Shown here piece after piece: positions 48,401 through 60,106 of a DNA stretch of 64,000 nucleotides. Each line of letters starts with the position of its first letter. The first letter of the stretch is position 1. The stretch spans positions 93,401-157,400 of the forward strand of contig JAKCPI010031656.1 of the NCBI GenBank assembly GCA_023213315.1, read 5' to 3'. The notes beneath the pieces were generated by a model. The model was not told the origin of the DNA. It saw only the letters and a program-made list of their open reading frames with translations, and did no database searches. The translations under genes and the position numbers were made by a program. The stretch comes from Euborellia annulipes (lineage: Eukaryota; Arthropoda; Insecta; Dermaptera; Anisolabididae).

Positions 48401-48700
48401 AATTCACTTCTAAAATTGTTTTAACATATCAATGAAAATAACAATTATTATTAATAAAAACTATAATTTTAACATCCTGTTCTTGCGTTTCTCTTTTGCA
48501 TTGGCGAATTCATAGGATTACATCCTCCCTTTCCCCTGTAAAAAGTTTAAATCGGGCTAGAGAGTAGAAAAAAATTATTGAAAAATTTTTTAAATATTTT
48601 CTCACCGTAAGATATTTAGAGTTGGAGCCGACAACCCGAGTCTGTTCAGAGAAATACGTAATTTTAATTTTAATAATAAAGACTGGGAAAAAATATTGTC
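45458..48700. other. TIMP intron, AT-rich
   Basis: 46883-46976 is a fragment related to the TTTCGG-rich hAT element at 12346 (TAGGAACTGACCGAA to TTTCGGTCGGACC), without a clear target duplication. 46830-46870 has GTTAGGCATCCCAACTGACA, like the foldback element at 53062. C-runs lie near 47023 and 47120. No exon is seen. Confidence 0.45.
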
Positions 48701-48883
48701 AGGAGAAGAAAGACTGCAGCTAGTTGTATTTCATTTTTTTATTGATTCTCATCACGTTGACGTTGGTCAATTTCGGTTGGGAAGCACAATAGTTCTGAAG
48801 ATGATCCCAACCGGGAATGAAACAGCTGGGAATGGGAAATCAATAACAAATGAAATACAACTAGCTGCAGTCTTTTCTTCACC
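48701..48883. mobile_element. Small foldback element with a decayed hammerhead
   Basis: Arms 48701-48749 and 48838-48883 are inverted repeats containing GACTGCAGCTAGTTGTATTT. Between them CTGAAGA (48795-48801), GATCCC...GGGAAT and GAAA (48818-48821) survive, but the cleavage sequence is CAGC instead of CGTC. A member of the ribozyme family, probably inactive. Short frames on both strands reflect the repeat. Confidence 0.65.
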
Positions 48884-50394
48884 TGTTTACTTATCCTGAT
48901 TGAACTACCAGCCATACGTACACCTAAAAAAATATTGTAGCCAGGAGTAAATAAAATTAATTCAATTTTTCGTACTACAGTCACACACTTACGGTATTTA
49001 GGGTTAACAGAGACAAATTAAATTCTTGGTTTATATAAGTTACATTTTTATTTTTTTTTTTTAGAAAATTTTAGAAGGTCAAAGGGCTTTGCTCCCCTCT
49101 GCCCGAAAACTTGCAGGCAGATAGATTTGAGTGTAGTTTGTGTTTTGACAGAAAAATTCTGATATAAATCTTAAGAATACCGGGAATCAAATAAGATGGC
49201 GAACCACTGGGGTATATTGGTATAATTGTTTTAATGAAGAAAAATAGAGAGCGACTAAAATAAAGGAATCCTGAATAAGATCCGAAACGTTTCTGTCTTC
49301 TACTTACTGTTAAAGATTCATCTCATTTTCTCCTTTTCCTTGTTTTTAACTATTTCGCGAGTTATTTACCTTAAACTCCCTAAAGTTCAAACGTAAACAG
49401 AAAAATCTGGTGGGATTGGTCGCGCAGCACACAACTTGTATTCTTTTAAAGTGTGCTTCAAAAGATTTAAAGCGCAAAATGAGAATATACATTTTAAATA
49501 GAGAATTTACATTTTAAACATAATAATAATAATAAATAATTGATTTTTGAATTTTAATCAAAATCGTTGGAGCCAATTTTGAGAATATCGAAAAAAAAAA
49601 CTGAAAAAGTTAAACAATAAAGAACTAGTTTGGCCTATTTTGTTCAAAAGCTTCGTGTCACGTGCCAGGAGGGTATCTAATTTAAATATAAAATTTCAAC
49701 CTCGTGGATCTTTTTGTTTTTGGACTCAGGGGCCCTCAAAACGTGTATATCCGAATCGAATTTTTGACTTGAATCCAATATTTAGATACTGTATCTTCGA
49801 TTCCTGACGAGTTTAGGATAAATGACCAGATCTCGAAATTGATATTTTCTAATTTGTAGGGAAAATAAATTTTTATTGGACTGAATGGCAATCTGAGCAT
49901 GTTGACAATATTAATACCTCTGGCCAAGGATATCATTTATTCTGTTTTTTTTTTTTTTTTTAGTTGCTCCATTTTTATTCCTCTCTGCGTTATAAATAAA
50001 TGTTGATTATTTATTCTTTAAGGCTACCTTTTGTCCGCTTTGCAGGTGTCTTATCTATATTACCATATTTAGAAAAAATGGCAAATAAAAATGATCTCAC
50101 TCGTATATCTTTTATTATATAAAATATTAATTATCTTTTTTGCCAATAAAAATTATTCAATACCTTATATCAAAGTAAAAGTAAATTTCCTTTTATAAAT
50201 AAAAAAAAAAGTGATGTTATTTTTAAACAAAATTCCAGAGCATAAATAAATGAGCTAATAAGTTACAAAAAAATAAAGATTATGAATGAATGAACGAATG
50301 TGAATATTTTTTTTAGTCATGATTCTTAGTATAATATATTCTCATTCTAAAATAAATAAATTTTATGAATGACTTTCTTTCTTTTGTTTTTTAG
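48884..50394. other. TIMP intron with family H and ribozyme remnants
   Basis: 49265-49298 (CCTGAATAAGATCCGAAACG) is a hammerhead remnant without stem II. 49401-49790 is a partial H element starting TCTGGTGGGATTGGTCGCGC and ending near CGAATTTTTGACTTGAATCC, lacking the second hairpin. The rest is AT-rich up to the polypyrimidine tract before the next exon. Confidence 0.55.
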
Positions 50395-50483
50395 TGATTC
50401 AAGCCCGAGTGAAGCAACATATTCACACGAAAAATTATGAAATATATTCAAGATATAGAATCGCCATCCGAAGAACGTTCAAG
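50395..50483 (+). CDS. TIMP, second coding exon
   Basis: Adds 30 residues in frame after the first exon, completing the split Val codon: DFVIQARVK, then HIHTKNYEIYSRYRIAIRRTFK. This matches the TIMP block with the VI-x-A motif after the first cysteine cluster and the basic strand ending in a TFK-like K-x-F-K. It lies between the acceptor CTTTTGTTTTTTAG and the donor AAG|GTTAGT, and ends in phase 0. The 89-nt exon is too short to stand out as an open frame; it was identified by splice phase and family similarity. It is separated from its neighbours by introns of about 7.2 and 11.4 kb. Confidence 0.9.
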
Positions 50484-51192
50484 GTTAGTCCTTGCTATTC
50501 GATTAAGCGTAATATTTAATACGGTTATAAGCATAAGTCATCATTAAAATTGGAAGAAAAACAGTGCGAGATGTCATCTGGCATTTTTATTGCCTTTTAA
50601 GTACATATTCAGATATAAAGATACTCTTTTATATACGTAAAAGAGTTAATAAAAATTTCTTTTTTATATCGCCAATGTCAATTTATTTTATCAAAATGTT
50701 AATAATTTCAATCCGTTGGCCGTTGCCGAGAAAATACAAAGCATTGTATGCGCGGATCAATTAAAATGGCAATTATAACTCTAAAAGAGGTATTACCACT
50801 AATAGTCACGTTTCTATGCAGAGAGGCCGTAAAGAGCGAGGCAATAAAGCTTGGATTTTTTAGCATTAACCAGGCATTATTCTCAAAGTTCTTTCAAGTT
50901 GGAAATCTATTGTTACCCGGAAATTATTTCCCCTCTCTTTATACGGTTTCATAAAATAAAAGCAGTAATTTGCTTGGGATTGATACATTCAAAAAATACT
51001 ATTTATATAGAATTTGAAGTTGTTGGGTCGTTGAGCAACAATGTAAGATCTCGTTTTTTTTAGTGATTTTGTATTCTTCATAAACAAATGAAAAACAAGT
51101 GCATACTCTTTTGAAAATGATATAAACCGAGAGTTTTTCTCCTCTTGACTTTATTGTATACTCTAACAATACATTCTCTATATATATTTCTT
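50484..51192. other. TIMP intron, no element recognised
   Basis: Frames of 66-70 codons overlap here (50564-51063) but share no features with known proteins and lack exon-like splice sites. Confidence 0.45.
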
Positions 51193-51452
51193 ATATGAAC
51201 TCTGTTATGCATTAGTGTGTCAAGCGCCAAAAAAAAAATTAAAAATTGAGTTAATCACGGAATATTGTTTCAAATGCTATAATTAATAGTATTTTTTATG
51301 AAATATGTCCTAAAAAAATTTATATTTAATGTTACTTGCACAATTGACAAAAAAATTATATATAATCCAATGAAAACAAAAAACTTTAATGTTGATTTTC
51401 TCAAAACTCGGTAGGTGGCGCTTGACACACAATTGCGTAACAGGGTACATAT
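51193..51452. mobile_element. MITE with 35-bp imperfect TIRs
   Basis: TATATGAACTCTGTTATGCA through GTGTGTCAAGCGCCA at the left is inverted at the right as TGGCGCTTGACACACAATTG and GCGTAACAGGGTACATA. TA flanks the ends. The interior is AT-rich with no coding capacity. The class is uncertain; the TA target suggests mariner-like. Confidence 0.7.
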
Positions 51453-52221
51453 AGAGCGAGAAGGTAAAATCCCCCGTCAAAAAACACCAAAGGTTCCAAA
51501 TACAAGTAATAATGTATTAAATTGATACTGGGCGACTGTAGACACTCGTTGAAACATAGTAATATAAGGAATTTAAATTATACCCTAGGTTAGATGTTTC
51601 AGATTATTTTATTAACTTTATAGACCTACGTACTTCAACACTAGGTGTGCATTTTCAGAAGGTTATTTTTTGACAAGTAAAAAATAAAAAATTTGTAACA
51701 CCTAAACACGAGTGTATAGCTTAAATTCCCTATATGAAATAATGTAATTTATCATAAAAATAAAGCTTCAAAGCTTTTGAAAAATCGTATTAGATATAGT
51801 GTATAGCACTGCACTTCCTGATAACGAATTTACTCTAAAAGCAGTTAGAGATCTAGTGTAAGAAACACAACAAATTTTATCGATCTAGTTTATTGCATTT
51901 TTAAGTTATCGTGTTCAAACAGAGGTCCACGAACATACAAATAAAAATGCTTTTTTGGACTCATGAAACTATAAAAGGTCGAGAATTATCAAAATTACAA
52001 TACTGGCTATACCAGAAAGAAAAATTTATTCTCCGAAAAGATGATTTTTTAAAAATATTTGAGCTAAAAGCGTTGTGTTAATAAAAACTCAATACTATAA
52101 CAAAAATCATCTGGCACGATGGGATCTTGAGTTTTAGACTTCCCAGGGAGAGGCTCTTCCCCCTTTTTTCCCCTAAAAAACCCTTTTTTTTTCCTCCTTT
52201 TTTTCCACACAAAAAAAAAAA

Positions 52222-52254
<33 letters not shown>

Positions 52255-52831
52255 CAATTCATTTGAATACGAGATATAGCCGGAGTATCAATTAAAATGG
52301 TAGGTATACATTTCTTTTAAGAGATGAAATTTCTATTCTATTTGTCGCAGGATTTTAATTGAGTAAGATCAGATCAAACAAAGAGCTAGAAATTTTCATT
52401 CATAATGAAATTAGGCTGTCGTTGAGAATTCTATTAGCGTTCTCTCTCTCGCATGTCATTTTACTCCTGAACGAGAGAGAGAGAGAGAGAGAATTTAGGA
52501 GGTGTCGGTAGAGATAAAAGAAACTAACTCGTCGAGTTAGTTCCGGTTCAGCACTTCGGTTTAATCGGAAAACCTGCTCCGTTTTGCAGTGCAATTTTCA
52601 TTTCAACCAGCGGCCAATTTATTAATTAAAACTTAATAAAAACCACAGGAAAATTACCTTGCCAAGTATTTTAGAACTTTTTGACTCAGTTCCATTACGA
52701 TAATAGAAAATTAATTTTTTTTTTTTAAGAGATAAAAGTTAAAATCAATTTTATTTAATAACAATTTCATAGCAAAAGGTAAGAAAGTCGCTCAGGATCG
52801 ATAAGCGATTTTCTGACAGGCATAGCAAAAA
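51453..52831. other. TIMP intron with a GA-rich, palindromic patch
   Basis: 52141-52255 is a pyrimidine-then-A-run low-complexity tract. 52440-52492 holds CTCTCTCTCTCG and a (GA)n run, followed by a 10-bp inverted repeat AACTAACTCG/CGAGTTAGTT at 52529-52549. GAGA runs and a compact palindrome in unique sequence could be a regulatory site, but nothing here proves it. Confidence 0.4.
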
Positions 52832-53014
52832 TATTTTTTTTTTTTTTTAATTTAATTAAGGTCTTTTTCGGCATCGAAGGCCATTTAAACCCCTAATATT
52901 GTTTTGTAGCAAATTTAATTTAAATACATTTTGTCACTTGAGACGGGATGCAAACTCGCGACCCTTGGTACAAAAGGTCAGGACGCTAATCCCTACTCCA
53001 AGGCCCGAGGGCAG
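52832..53014 (-). mobile_element. tRNA-derived SINE, family C
   Basis: Minus-strand copy with head GCCCTCGGGCCTTGGAGTAG, B-box region AGGGTCGCGAGTTTGCATCC, middle, shared tail TTTAAATGGCCTTCGATGCC and A-run. AGCAAAAA occurs on both sides, a possible 8-bp target duplication. Confidence 0.82.
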
Positions 53015-53061
53015 CAAAAAGGTTGGAAAACACTCATCTAAATCCTCAAAGGATGATTGAT

Positions 53062-53570
53062 GTACCATCTATTGCAATAGGACATCTATCTAGTGCAATG
53101 GACAGCACACCTATGCCCCGGAAAGGCTGGAGATCCTGGGTTCGATTCCCGGTGCCAGGGGATGTTTGGCCTCGCCAATAAATAACACTCACAGCTTTGT
53201 TAGATATATATCTCTATGACTTAGTAAAGTCCGAAAATAATCGAGATGTTTTGAATACTAATATCTAATTCAAATGTACAGTATAAATCTCGGAAATATT
53301 TAATTTATTTATTGCAATAGTATTGAGACAAAAGCCCGGTAGTTAGGCAACCCAAATGGCACACGCTCATTAAAGGGGATAATTTTTATTTCGATATACA
53401 TATCTTGAAATTTATAATAAAAAGATAAATTTTTTATGGTTATTATTTTGTTAAAAAGGGTCATTCGGCCTATTGTCTGCTATGAAAAAGACATTTCACA
53501 CACAGATAAGCTGCCATTGGGCTGCCTAACTACCGGGCTTTAGTCTCAATACTATTGCAATAGATGGTAC
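53062..53570. mobile_element. Foldback element split by a SINE
   Basis: Ends GTACCATCTATTGCAATAG and CTATTGCAATAGATGGTAC are perfect inverse repeats. Inner arms ATTGAGAC, AAAGCCCGGTAGTTAGGC and GCCTAACTACCGGGCTTT continue the inverted repeat. A family A SINE (53081-53309) split the left arm and duplicated TATTGCAATAG. A related single arm lies at 61009-61060. Confidence 0.8.
53081..53309 (+). mobile_element. tRNA-derived SINE, family A, nested
   Basis: GTGCAATGGACAGCAC head, perfect B-box GGTTCGATTCC, GATGTTTGGCCTCGCCAATA body and an ATCTCGGAAATATTTAA tail. The 11-bp duplication TATTGCAATAG flanks it (53070-53080 and 53310-53320), showing insertion into the foldback element. Confidence 0.88.
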
Positions 53571-55040
53571 AGAGAATTCTCAAAAACAGCGCTCCGATTC
53601 AATTCCAGAATATGTGATGTTAGTAAAGGTTAGAAAGAACGCCCAAGGGCGGGTCCTAGAAGGGAGGGAGGGGTTTGACTTTTAGAGGAGAAAGTTATAA
53701 TTGGAATGTTTAATATTAAACGTAGCTATAGGAAGCTTTTTTAGATAATTTATGCAATTAATTATTATGTTATATTTTGATATTTTTTTTCATGGTGTTT
53801 ACGATTCTTTATCTGATGTTTTTTCCTCTCTCTCTTTAGAAAAGAATCGAATGAAATAAAAAATTTATGTTTAAAGTAATTTGTAAAGTCTTTATATGAC
53901 TCTCGGACTTGAGAGTTGAATTATTAATTAAAACTATAGATCCTAACTTTTTTTTTTCAAACAAGTTTCCTACTACGTTCGCTTTCGGCTCGTTTCAAGT
54001 CGATTGACCTCCGGAGATGAAGAAAGTGTAAATACAGTTAATCTTGTAGCTTTAGATTATTTACAGATATAATTGAATTGATGAAATTCAGGATTAACAA
54101 AGATATAAAAAATAATAATAAACTATCTTAATAAACTTCGACTCCACGATCATTATATTTCAATTGAATTAAGATTTTGACGCCGTCGAAATTTGAAGAC
54201 GTTTTGCTAATTATCAAATTTTTTTCTTAAATATAGGTAAAAGAATTATTTTTTTAAGCACCTTACTAACTATAGTTAGCGTTTTCTTCACCTCGTGTTT
54301 CTTTTTTGCAATTATTCGACTCCGATCTCTTTTACTTTTCTTCTTCCTCAAAATATATTTGATACCATCCAAGCAGCATGTTTAATAAAACTCCTGGCGA
54401 TAAAAAGTTTCGTCTATTTTGGACCATCCTCACTTAAAGGGAGTAGGCCTACAAACCCACCAGAAAATATCTGGACAAGTGATGCTATTAAATTTTCACT
54501 TTTTCAATAATTAATTATTATTGCTTTTATTTTGTGTAAAAAATTCATTCATAATATGAATATAATCAGTATATGATAATGATTTTATTTAGGAAATTTT
54601 CTTGTCAAAATTTAATTAATAGAACTTTGATTTTATTCAGTATGAAAATAAATCGGGAATGACTTCCCCAAAACTTTCTCGTATATTCTTTTGGAATTAT
54701 GTCTGGGTGTTTGTGTGTGTATATGTGTGTATGTGTGAACACGATTGCTTAAAAACCAAAGCAACCCGATCGATGAAATTTGGTATATACTAATTACACT
54801 AGAATTGTAGATTTTTGGAGTAAATACTTCATTTGGAAGTAGACTTTACCTAGAAAGTTTTTTCAAAAATTTCGAAAATTTAAATTTTTTTGACATATGT
54901 TTTAAAAAGTTTTTATTCTTTGACATTTTTTCGAAAACTAAATAGTTTTTGAAATAATCAACAAAGAAAAAAACATTTTTCGTTAATTTAGAAAAAAAAA
55001 ATCAAAACAAAATCATACAGGCGTCATTAATAAAGCTAAA
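53571..55040. other. TIMP intron, AT-rich
   Basis: 54640-54790 carries a H-like tract: AAAACTTTCTCGTATATTC, a GTGTGTGTATATGTGTGTAT microsatellite and CAACCCGATCGATGAAATTT. No exon or complete element is seen. Confidence 0.45.
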
Positions 55041-55257
55041 TATTTTTCGAGATCTATATATTTGAATAAGATAATAGTATTCAAAATACCCCGATTCGGA
55101 CTAAACAAGTCATAGATATATTTAACGAGACTGTGAGTGTATTTTATTGGTGAGGCCAAACATCCCATGGCCCCCGGGAATCGAACCCAGGATCTCCGCC
55201 TTTCCGGGGCATAGGCGGCGTGCTATCCATTGCACCAGGCCACCGGACCCTCGACCT
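55041..55257 (-). mobile_element. tRNA-derived SINE, family A (minus)
   Basis: Read on the minus strand: GAGGTCGAGGGTCCGGTGGC head, A-box GGTGCAATGGATAGC, B-box GGTTCGATTCC, GATGTTTGGCCTCACCAATA and an ATCTCGAAAAATA tail. The whole length is present. Confidence 0.87.
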
Positions 55258-55575
55258 CCACTAATAAAACTCACTTCCCCTTATATTGTCATTAATAAAC
55301 ATGTAAATATAAATAAATGAATTTGTTTCACAAATCAACATCAAAATCTCGAAGTCGAATTTTTTGACGATTACAATACTATACGAGAAAGTAAAAATGA
55401 TTGGCACTTTTTTTAAAGAGGATCTATAGAAATTAAATAAATCAAGAGAGAAACAAACAAATGCTATAATTAAATTTATTTACACAATATATTCATAGAA
55501 CCAATAATAAATAATCACTTGTTGAAAAAGTGTAAATTCAATAGCATCGTCTTTCTAATAACTTTCTGGTGGGGG

Positions 55576-56584
55576 CAGTGGCGTAACCAGGGGGGGGGGC
55601 GAGGGGGGCTCGAGCCCCCCCCCCCCCCCGCCCCAGGCGCATCGAGCCCTTGGCGCCCCCCGAAACCGGCATAGGCGCCCTACGGCCTCTAAGATATAGC
55701 CCAGCGAATGTGATTTTATCATATTCTTTTCATCGATTGTCTTAAAAAACTGATTGTTTTCTTTTAAAATTATATTACAACTTGAATTTACTATTTTAAA
55801 TGAATTTAATTCCAAAAATAATAAATAACGTATATAGAGGCTTTATAATTAAAATTTTTTTTATTTTGCAATATATAAGCCTTAATTTGATGTTTTAAGG
55901 CTGTGGAGATTTACTCAGGATTTGTATAAGCCTTAATATTTAATTTTTGGAATTCAAAATTTTTTTAAGCATAAGGAATTGAGCTATGAGACTGAAATGT
56001 TATATTTAAGTTAAACACCCCCCGGGACCGTGAAAATAAGCTTTTAATCAAAATCGGCCAAAAAGTACTAGTATTTTACTGATGTAGTTTTTCAGTTTTT
56101 TTCGATTTTCTCAAAATGAAAGGGCTTTTACCATTCTTCAGGCCCGCCCGAGCCCGCCCGGAATTTTTTCAAATCCGCCCATTCCCGCCCGAGATTTAGT
56201 GAATGAATGAACGAATGTCTAGCAATTTTTAAATAAAATTTCATTTGCATGCCCGTCGAAATAAAATACTCTATTTTAAAAAGTTTTTATTCTTTGATAT
56301 TTTTCCGAAAACTGAATAGTTTTTGAAATAATCACAGAAGAAAACGACATTTTTCGTAAAAGCAAAGAAAAATCAAAACAAAATCATACAGGTGTCATTA
56401 AAAAATATGTAAATATAAACAAATTCGCTGAGAAAATTACTGGATGCAAGAAATTTGCCCGCCGAAGGCGGCAATTGCTCGCCGAAGGCGAGCAAGGGGG
56501 TCCAGGGGGCGGAGGCCCCTGGAAAACCGGCGCCCTAGTTGAGCTTCGCCCCCCCCCCGCCCTCAAAGGCTGGTTACGCGGCTG
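55576..56584. mobile_element. hAT-type composite element
   Basis: Ends CAGTGGCGTAACCAGG and CTGGTTACGCGGCTG form TIRs. GGTGGGGG lies on both sides (55568-55575 and 56585-56592), a perfect 8-bp duplication though in G-rich sequence. G- and C-runs lie inside each end, and GCCGAAGGCGGCAATTGCTC near 56462 is a short palindromic patch. A family H fragment (55970-56118) is inside, so the interior is composite. Frames at 55555 and 56384-56756 derive from it. Confidence 0.68.
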
Positions 56585-56592
56585 GGTGGGGG

Positions 56593-59500
56593 GTGCTAAT
56601 ATTTTTATAAAAATTAATATGGGATTATACTCAAATTATCAAGAATTTATGATATTTATATTATATACAGTATACACGAAATTTAGAGCACATGTATCTT
56701 CATTTTACATACATTTTTATTTATTTTATTTATTTATTTATATGGAAGTTTGCTGACAAAAAAAACTCTAATATGTAGTTTGGCGCAATGGCCGCAGGCT
56801 AAAAGCAAAAAAAAAAAAAAAAAAAAATTAAAAAAATTATCAAGAATAAGATCAAGAGCATTTAACCAATACGTCCGAACTCAGAAATAAATTATGAACT
56901 TCAAGCGATAAAAAAACAAACTATTTTTCTATTTATGAAACAAATCAGTAAAATGAAAATATTCTACTACAAATTTTATATATCAACAGAACCCACTAAT
57001 TTTTTTTTACATTATAATTTGAAAAGCTGTTATTTAAAAATAAACAAAATATAAAAAGGATGCTAAACGACGATGCTAGATGCAAATTTCGTTAGCAGAA
57101 GCAAGGTCCTAGGCCAAGGAGACGGGATCTCTTTCTATTTATTTTTCGTGCATCCATTAAATTGAAATTCTCTTTATAAATTGGCGTCAAATAATATATT
57201 CCTATTTCCTATTTTGCCCTGAACTTTTTATAAAATTTAAATGGAAAAAATATTCATAAGGATACTCGGAGGTTATTAATTATAAAGAAAAGTGTTTAAT
57301 TTTTATTTATCCGTGAATAGATAATCAATATAATAACAATCAACATTCCATTACCTCTCTAAGGCAAGCCATTATCACTTTTCATTATAAAATAACCTTA
57401 TAAAGCTCTATTAAAATAAAGATATGATAATTATAAATTAATTAAATATTGACTCTAAGGCCCAGCCTTAATTTGGCTGATAATAAATTCAACATTTTTT
57501 TTTTTTTTTTCAATAGTAAAGGAAGTTAAATATAAATTTTTTACCGTTGTATTTAGATAATTATTAATATGCAATTTTTTACTATTAAAAATGATTTCCT
57601 ATATTTTAAAACACCCATTAATTTATTAATTTCCTCATAAATGGTCATTAAAAGAGAGAAAAAAAGCAAGATGATTATAAGCGACAAGACCTACAATTTT
57701 TACAAAATGCAAAATTGTATAATAAAATTATTGCTATGAATTTCTAATGGTTTAAAATATGTTTTAAAAAATTTAAATTTCACTATAGCTAAAGTATAAT
57801 AAAATATGTTAAAATGTCATTTTCCAAGCTCTGATGATCACCAGATATAAATTTTATTAAACTATAACCGGTAAAACCAATTTGAAATTTATTGAATTAC
57901 ACTAGTTCACCAAATTTCTTCTATTCTAATCATTACCCTTTATTTTTCACCAAAAGAAAGGGAGAAAAACCCTTTAATTTATTATTCTTGAGAAGTGATG
58001 GTTCTGAAGCCCTTCCTCTCAACGTAATTTATTATTCATTGCATTTATCGGAAAATCAAAAAGACTCTCTATAAAAACTTGAATTTTCTTATTCAAAAAT
58101 TCATATCTTAAAATTTCATTAATATTTTTGATTATTTTAAAAAATTGTAAACCAACAAATAAATTTAAAAAAATGACTTTAAAATAAAGAAAAATATTTT
58201 TATGATTAATAAAAAAAAAAATATAGAATTATAATAAAAATTTTTCATAAAAGAAGTCTAAAAATTTATCCAGACACATAAAAACGCGGATTTATCTTAG
58301 AATAAATTAAATCTATTTTATATGGCGTTTTATGATCAATATTTGTTTATTTAAAATGTTCTTTAAAAAAAAAATTATATTTTTCAATCTTTTATGTTTT
58401 CGAAAGACGGATAATGATGAAGTCCTTTATTATAAATTTACAAGTGGTAGGGCCCGCCTTCAGCGGGCTATGCCCCTGGACTCCCTTGCTCGCCTTAGGC
58501 TAGCGAATGCATCAAGTTTATTCTTGCTCATTGTTTGGAAATCTTAGGCGTTTAAAGTTTAAAATTTTTTATTTCCCTCTCTGACTAACACTTCCTGTAA
58601 CTCTGGCCAATCAGCGAGAGAACAAGCACATACACACAGGACAGGAAGTCAGTGGCCTCCAGTTTATATTTAGTAATGATTTTAGTATAACAATCGAGGA
58701 AAAATTAGAAAAAATACACAAATAAAAAGTCAGAAGAATGTAGGACTACCGTTGTGCAACAAGAGCCTGTAATTTTAATTTTTAATTAAAAAATATATTC
58801 CCCATAATTATACCTCTATAGACAGAGGAGATATTCAAGCTATTAAACTTTTCCGTGCATGCGTCCCTAACAGGCCACTATAGACACATGATTTGTAAGA
58901 CGTTGTCACGTCAAAAAAAATGTTAGAATTCATAAATATTTTTAAAATAAATAAATAATCTTTTTTATAATGTAACTCAAGTGAAAAACCTACTTTTAAG
59001 ACACTTCAGGACTAAACGTTTTGGTTGCCTAAGCTCAAGGCTCTACTCTCGAGAACTTTTGGCGCCGAATTTTCCAGAGAATAGAGCAACAATTTAATTA
59101 ATGTTAAACAATTCCAAAGGATACCTGAATATTGTATGAGAAATAAAATAAATTTTATATTAAATCATCCATCAAAACAGCGACGCCTGGTGCGTAGGCA
59201 CGGCGCGCAAATTTACCGCTCTGGTCCTCGAAATATTTTATTATTTGATCTTTTGAATAACTACGACTGTTATCTCAAAAAACAGCAATTACGATAATTA
59301 TTAAGAAATTGCTAATCTTAAAAGACGATACTAAATATCTTAAATGTCTCGCCAAATTAAATTCCAAATGGCCATAAGTTTATTACTTCTTATTTTTCTA
59401 ATTACATTTAAATATGCATATTTTGCGAGTATCCCGGATCCCGCGTCTTAGTGCTCCACCCCTCTCCAGCGTTTTGTCTCCAAACCTGAATGTCAATCTT

Positions 59501-59815
59501 AAAAATAATGAGTTTATGAATCATGAAGAATTTACAATGGATTTATTCAATTAAAGCCAATGAGATGGTGCTATGGGAAAGGAATAATTATACTCTTAAA
59601 ATGAAAGAGATCTTTCTTAGGATGAGAATGAGTAGGTCAGTAATATGATGAAAGACATCTAAAAATAAATATTAAATAAAAGGAAAAATGAAGAGATAGA
59701 GCCGAAAGAGGTGAAGCACAAAGATTAATGAAGGGAGAATTCATTTAAGCTTCTTATTAAAACATACAATTTTATTTTTAATAGTAATGAAATTTAAAGA
59801 AGCTATCAGAAAATG
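56593..59815. other. TIMP intron, AT-rich with small remnants
   Basis: A-run at 56804-56826 and T-run at 57495-57509. GGGCCCGCCTTCAGCGGGCT at 58450-58469 is a palindromic hAT-like patch. At 58590-58650 CACTTCCTGT and ACAGGAAGTC face each other around GGCCAATCAGCGAG. None makes a complete element; no exon is recognised. Confidence 0.4.
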
Positions 59816-60036
59816 CAGCGTTTCCCAAACTTTTTTGACCGCGGCCCGAGATTTTAAAATTTTTCGAGACCCACCTTAGAGGAAAAAAACAATTATTTAC
59901 AAACCAAATTTTATTTTTTAATAAAAATCAAGTTATTTTTAATTTCAAGAGGAGTGGCTGAATATATATTGAGTGGTGAGGATATCCAGGCAGCCAAAAA
60001 CAATAAAGAAAATTATATTTATCTTTATTTCATATG

Positions 60037-60080
60037 TTTGTCGACGTTTCAGCCGATATTCCGGCCTTCATCAGGACAAA
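60037..60080 (-). ncRNA. Hammerhead ribozyme, canonical core
   Basis: Minus strand: TTTGTC, core CTGATGA (60074-60068), stem II AGGCCG...CGGCT with one bulged nucleotide, GAAA (60050-60047), C-GTC with cleavage after C 60043, and GACAAA closing stem I. The core is the textbook sequence. Confidence 0.85.
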
Positions 60081-60106
60081 TGCTGTTTGACTCTATGAGC
60101 TCGAGG

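Noticed and set aside
49265..49298. Functional hammerhead ribozyme
   Set aside because: CTGAATAAGATCC-GAAACG lacks most of stem II and G8; a deleted remnant only. The same holds for 34206-34222.
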